This document shows, one piece after another, positions 5,565 through 7,191 of a stretch of DNA of 7,191 nt. Under the pieces are notes generated by a model that worked only from the letters and a program-made list of their open reading frames with translations, searched no databases and was not told the DNA's origin. This DNA comes from Granulicella sp. (GTDB taxonomy: Bacteria > Acidobacteriota > Terriglobia > Terriglobales > Acidobacteriaceae), in assembly GCA_003133205.1 (NCBI GenBank), contig PKWK01000107.1, positions 1 to 7,191 on the forward strand, written 5' to 3'. Both the position numbers and the translations under genes were made by a program. How positions within the stretch are numbered: the stretch's first letter is position 1; each line of letters begins with the position of its first letter.

Positions 5565-6825
5565 ATTCGTGCACGGCATCGATCATGGCGACGATGTTTT
5601 CGACGGGCGTCTTCGCCTGCACGTTGTGAATCGTATTGAAGACGAATCCTCCGCCAGGCGCGAATATCTCACATCTGCGCAGAACCTGTTCCCGAACCTC
5701 CGCCGGACTTCCGAATGGCAGTACATGCTGCGTGTCCACCCCGCCGCCCCAGAAGACGAGGTGATCGCCAAACTTCGCCTTCAACTCCTCGGGTGCCATG
5801 CCAGTCGCGGAACACTGGACTGGATTGAGGATGTCGATTCCGGCTTCGATAAAGGAAGGCAAGAACTTGGAGACCGCGCCGCACGAGTGCTTGAAGACCT
5901 TCCATGGCGTGTGTGCATGAACCCAGTCGCAGACCTGCTTGTAGTAGGGGAAATACAGATTGTCGAATGTCTTTACGGAGCAGAAAGCAGAAGTCTGGGT
6001 ACCGAAGTCCGTGCCGCAGAGGAAGATCACTTGCACGCTGTCGCCAACCACGATGTAGATGCGTTCCAGATTCTGGATGGCGACTTCGCACTGACGTTCA
6101 AAAATCTTGTGGATGTAATCCTGGCGACTGCTGGTTGAGACATACCATTCGGCGATATCGCGTATGCCTTTGGGATGCTTAAGAAATGGCGCCGGGACCA
6201 TGGCGATGTCGCCGAACGCCGTGCCGCCAAAGGTTGCGGCTACGGCTCGGCCGGTGGCTGCGGCTTGCTGGGTTGCACGCGCGAGGTGGTCGAGGTCTTC
6301 CTGGGTAACTGGCTTGAACTCCTCTGTGTTGTCCTGCGGATCCAGGTTGTCTTCATCCAGCGGGTCTTGCCGGATGATGGAATCGAAAAAGTGACCACCA
6401 CTTGGCATGCGCCCGCTTGGCGGCACCGTCGTGTCACCTTCCGGGTAGATCAGGGTGTCGCCGTTGACGTCCACTGTGGTGTTGAAACCCTCTGGAACCA
6501 GGACTTCGAGGCCGTTGAACATCCAACTCTTCCAGGTCCCTACAGGAAATCCAAACATCGTGTTCCGTGCGAAGACCCCGACGACATCCAGTCCCATTGC
6601 ATCCTGCAGATCATCGTCGAGGACGGCCAGCATTTGGAAGGGTTCGTGGATGCGGACCGGCCGCTTCTCAAGCCCGTAATGGTCACGTAGTTCAGCCACA
6701 CAACTAGCGTGCACACCTGTGACCATGGTCGCGCCGAAATCGATTGGGATGCGATCTGGCTGCTTGTGATTCAGCGCAGCGATGATCCGTTCGCGGCTTG
6801 CTGTGTTGATTGCTACCGTGCTCAT
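5554..6825 (-). CDS. URO-D family (MtaA/MtbA/CmuA-like) corrinoid methyltransferase
   Basis: This 423-aa protein has a TIM-barrel of the uroporphyrinogen decarboxylase superfamily. The N-terminal RERIIAALNHKQPDRIPIDF (11-30) is the typical opening. The segment FLCGTDFGTQ (268-277) and the KHSCG motif (H313, C315) are those of zinc-dependent corrinoid methyltransferases rather than haem enzymes, and the corrinoid operon next door supports this. The closing PGGGFVFNTIHNVQ (390-403) and TPVENI (406-411) are intact. At the place where MtaA/MtbA carry the last zinc Cys, this protein has H400. The enzyme either moves a methyl group from a substrate to the corrinoid protein or from the methyl-corrinoid to an acceptor; which one is not decidable here. 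The start at 6825 has an excellent AGGAGA ribosome-binding site. An upstream in-frame ATG at 6903 would add 26 poorly folded-looking residues and is rejected. It is transcribed separately from, and towards, the corrinoid operon. Confidence 0.88.
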   Translation of the reverse strand: MSTVAINTASRERIIAALNHKQPDRIPIDFGATMVTGVHASCVAELRDHYGLEKRPVRIHEPFQMLAVLDDDLQDAMGLDVVGVFARNTMFGFPVGTWKSWMFNGLEVLVPEGFNTTVDVNGDTLIYPEGDTTVPPSGRMPSGGHFFDSIIRQDPLDEDNLDPQDNTEEFKPVTQEDLDHLARATQQAAATGRAVAATFGGTAFGDIAMVPAPFLKHPKGIRDIAEWYVSTSSRQDYIHKIFERQCEVAIQNLERIYIVVGDSVQVIFLCGTDFGTQTSAFCSVKTFDNLYFPYYKQVCDWVHAHTPWKVFKHSCGAVSKFLPSFIEAGIDILNPVQCSATGMAPEELKAKFGDHLVFWGGGVDTQHVLPFGSPAEVREQVLRRCEIFAPGGGFVFNTIHNVQAKTPVENIVAMIDAVHEFNG

Positions 6826-6830
6826 CGTTC

Positions 6831-6838
6831 TCTCCTTG
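6831..6838 (-). promoter_or_regulatory. Strong ribosome-binding site of the URO-D gene
   Basis: On the minus strand AAGGAGAG lies about 5 nt before the ATG at 6825. It fixes the start there rather than at the in-frame ATG at 6903, which has no comparable site. Confidence 0.8.
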
Positions 6839-6872
6839 CTGGAGCAGGCCTGCCTGCGGGTAGGGTACCCCT

Positions 6873-6880
6873 CCCCCCCC
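6873..6880. repeat. C8 (G8 on the coding strand) homopolymer in the URO-D leader
   Basis: Eight consecutive C on the plus strand lie about 48 bp before the URO-D start codon. On the transcribed strand this is G8 followed by AGGGG. Such tracts are prone to slippage during replication and to sequencing or assembly error. It does not affect the reading frame from 6825. Confidence 0.7.
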
Positions 6881-7128
6881 GGTATATTTTGGGCCGAAGT
6901 CATTTATTTAGAATCCCATGCAGGCTCGGTCTGTCTCAAAATATCTCTAAACACGGTCACGCTGGCGAAGAGTTTGGCCTTCGCTCCGGCGGCGCAAGAT
7001 CAACCTATCATAGATCACGGCGCCGGCTCCTTCCTCCATGCGGGAGCACTGGCTTTTCCGATACCCAGAGCTTACCCCGCAGACGAGGACAGGAGCCGAC
7101 GTCATTATGCAATCAGCCTTAGGACCGC

Positions 7129-7143
7129 GGATCACGGATCACG
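7129..7143. repeat. Two tandem copies of GGATCAC
   Basis: The 7-bp unit GGATCAC occurs twice head-to-tail (7129-7135 and 7136-7142). A third GATCACG copy lies at 7013-7019, about 190 bp before the URO-D start codon. They could be regulator half-sites or chance; nothing else supports a function. Confidence 0.3.
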
Positions 7144-7191
7144 AGTGGATGCCCACAAGAACAAATGCGGAGATTCTGAGCTGCGCTCAGA

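Larger units (their letters stand above)
6826..7191. other. Non-coding region upstream of the URO-D gene
   Basis: I see no convincing gene in these 366 bp; the open frames are short and lack ribosome-binding sites or protein features. The region holds the URO-D ribosome-binding site, palindromes GCAGGCCTGC (6844-6853) and GGGTACCC (6863-6870), a run of eight C (6873-6880), an AT-rich stretch (6900-6950) where a minus-strand promoter could sit, and copies of GATCACG near the right edge. No clear -10/-35 or -24/-12 pair stood out on the minus strand. Confidence 0.45.

Noticed and set aside
6175..6690. 171-codon plus-strand open frame opposite the URO-D gene, and a 189-codon one at 5569-6138
   Set aside because: Both are shadows of the URO-D coding strand, with no domain or ribosome-binding site.
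5554..6825. Haem-biosynthetic uroporphyrinogen decarboxylase (HemE)
   Set aside because: The protein is longer than HemE, has the His-x-Cys zinc motif of methyltransferases, and lies beside a corrinoid operon with no haem genes.
6826..6903. N-terminal extension of the URO-D protein from the ATG at 6903
   Set aside because: The extra 26 residues do not resemble family members and the ATG at 6825 has a near-perfect ribosome-binding site.

Overview
This 7.2 kb stretch of moderately GC-rich bacterial DNA carries five genes. They are one large membrane-anchored SPFH/flotillin-like protein and a compact set of corrinoid-dependent methyl-transfer genes. No rRNA, tRNA, IS element, CRISPR array or phage gene was seen. 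The host is probably a free-living soil or sediment bacterium. Acidobacteriota is my low-confidence guess, from the style of the proteins and the gene combination only; no marker gene is present.

Layout: positions 1-311 are non-coding and end in a possible sigma70-type promoter and a ribosome-binding site for the SPFH gene (312-2324, +). A weak possible terminator follows at about 2376-2400. An approximately 340 bp intergenic region (2325-2662) holds a 10-bp perfect palindrome and, just before the next gene, a sequence with exact sigma54 (-24/-12) spacing. Three tightly packed + strand genes follow: a small cobalamin-binding corrinoid protein (2663-3301), a DUF1638 protein (3310-4050) and a RACE-type ATP-dependent corrinoid reductive activator with a 2Fe-2S domain (4047-5564). 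The gaps are 8 bp and a 4-bp ATGA overlap, so this is almost certainly one operon. A URO-D-family methyltransferase (5554-6825) lies on the - strand. It converges on the operon and overlaps its last gene by 11 bp. Positions 6826-7191 are its upstream region and contain no gene.

How they would work together (inference from the families): the corrinoid protein carries Co(I), which accepts a methyl group from a methylated substrate. A URO-D methyltransferase either delivers that methyl group to the corrinoid or takes it off to an acceptor. When Co(I) is accidentally oxidised to Co(II), the RACE protein reduces it again using ATP and a low-potential electron from its 2Fe-2S cluster. DUF1638 has no established function, but its place inside the operon and its conserved-looking Cys/His residues make it the most intriguing component. 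The window has no MttB-, MtaB- or MtrH-type methyltransferase, so either the URO-D protein is the substrate enzyme or a partner lies elsewhere. The methyl donor cannot be read from the sequence. The SPFH gene appears to be an independent unit.
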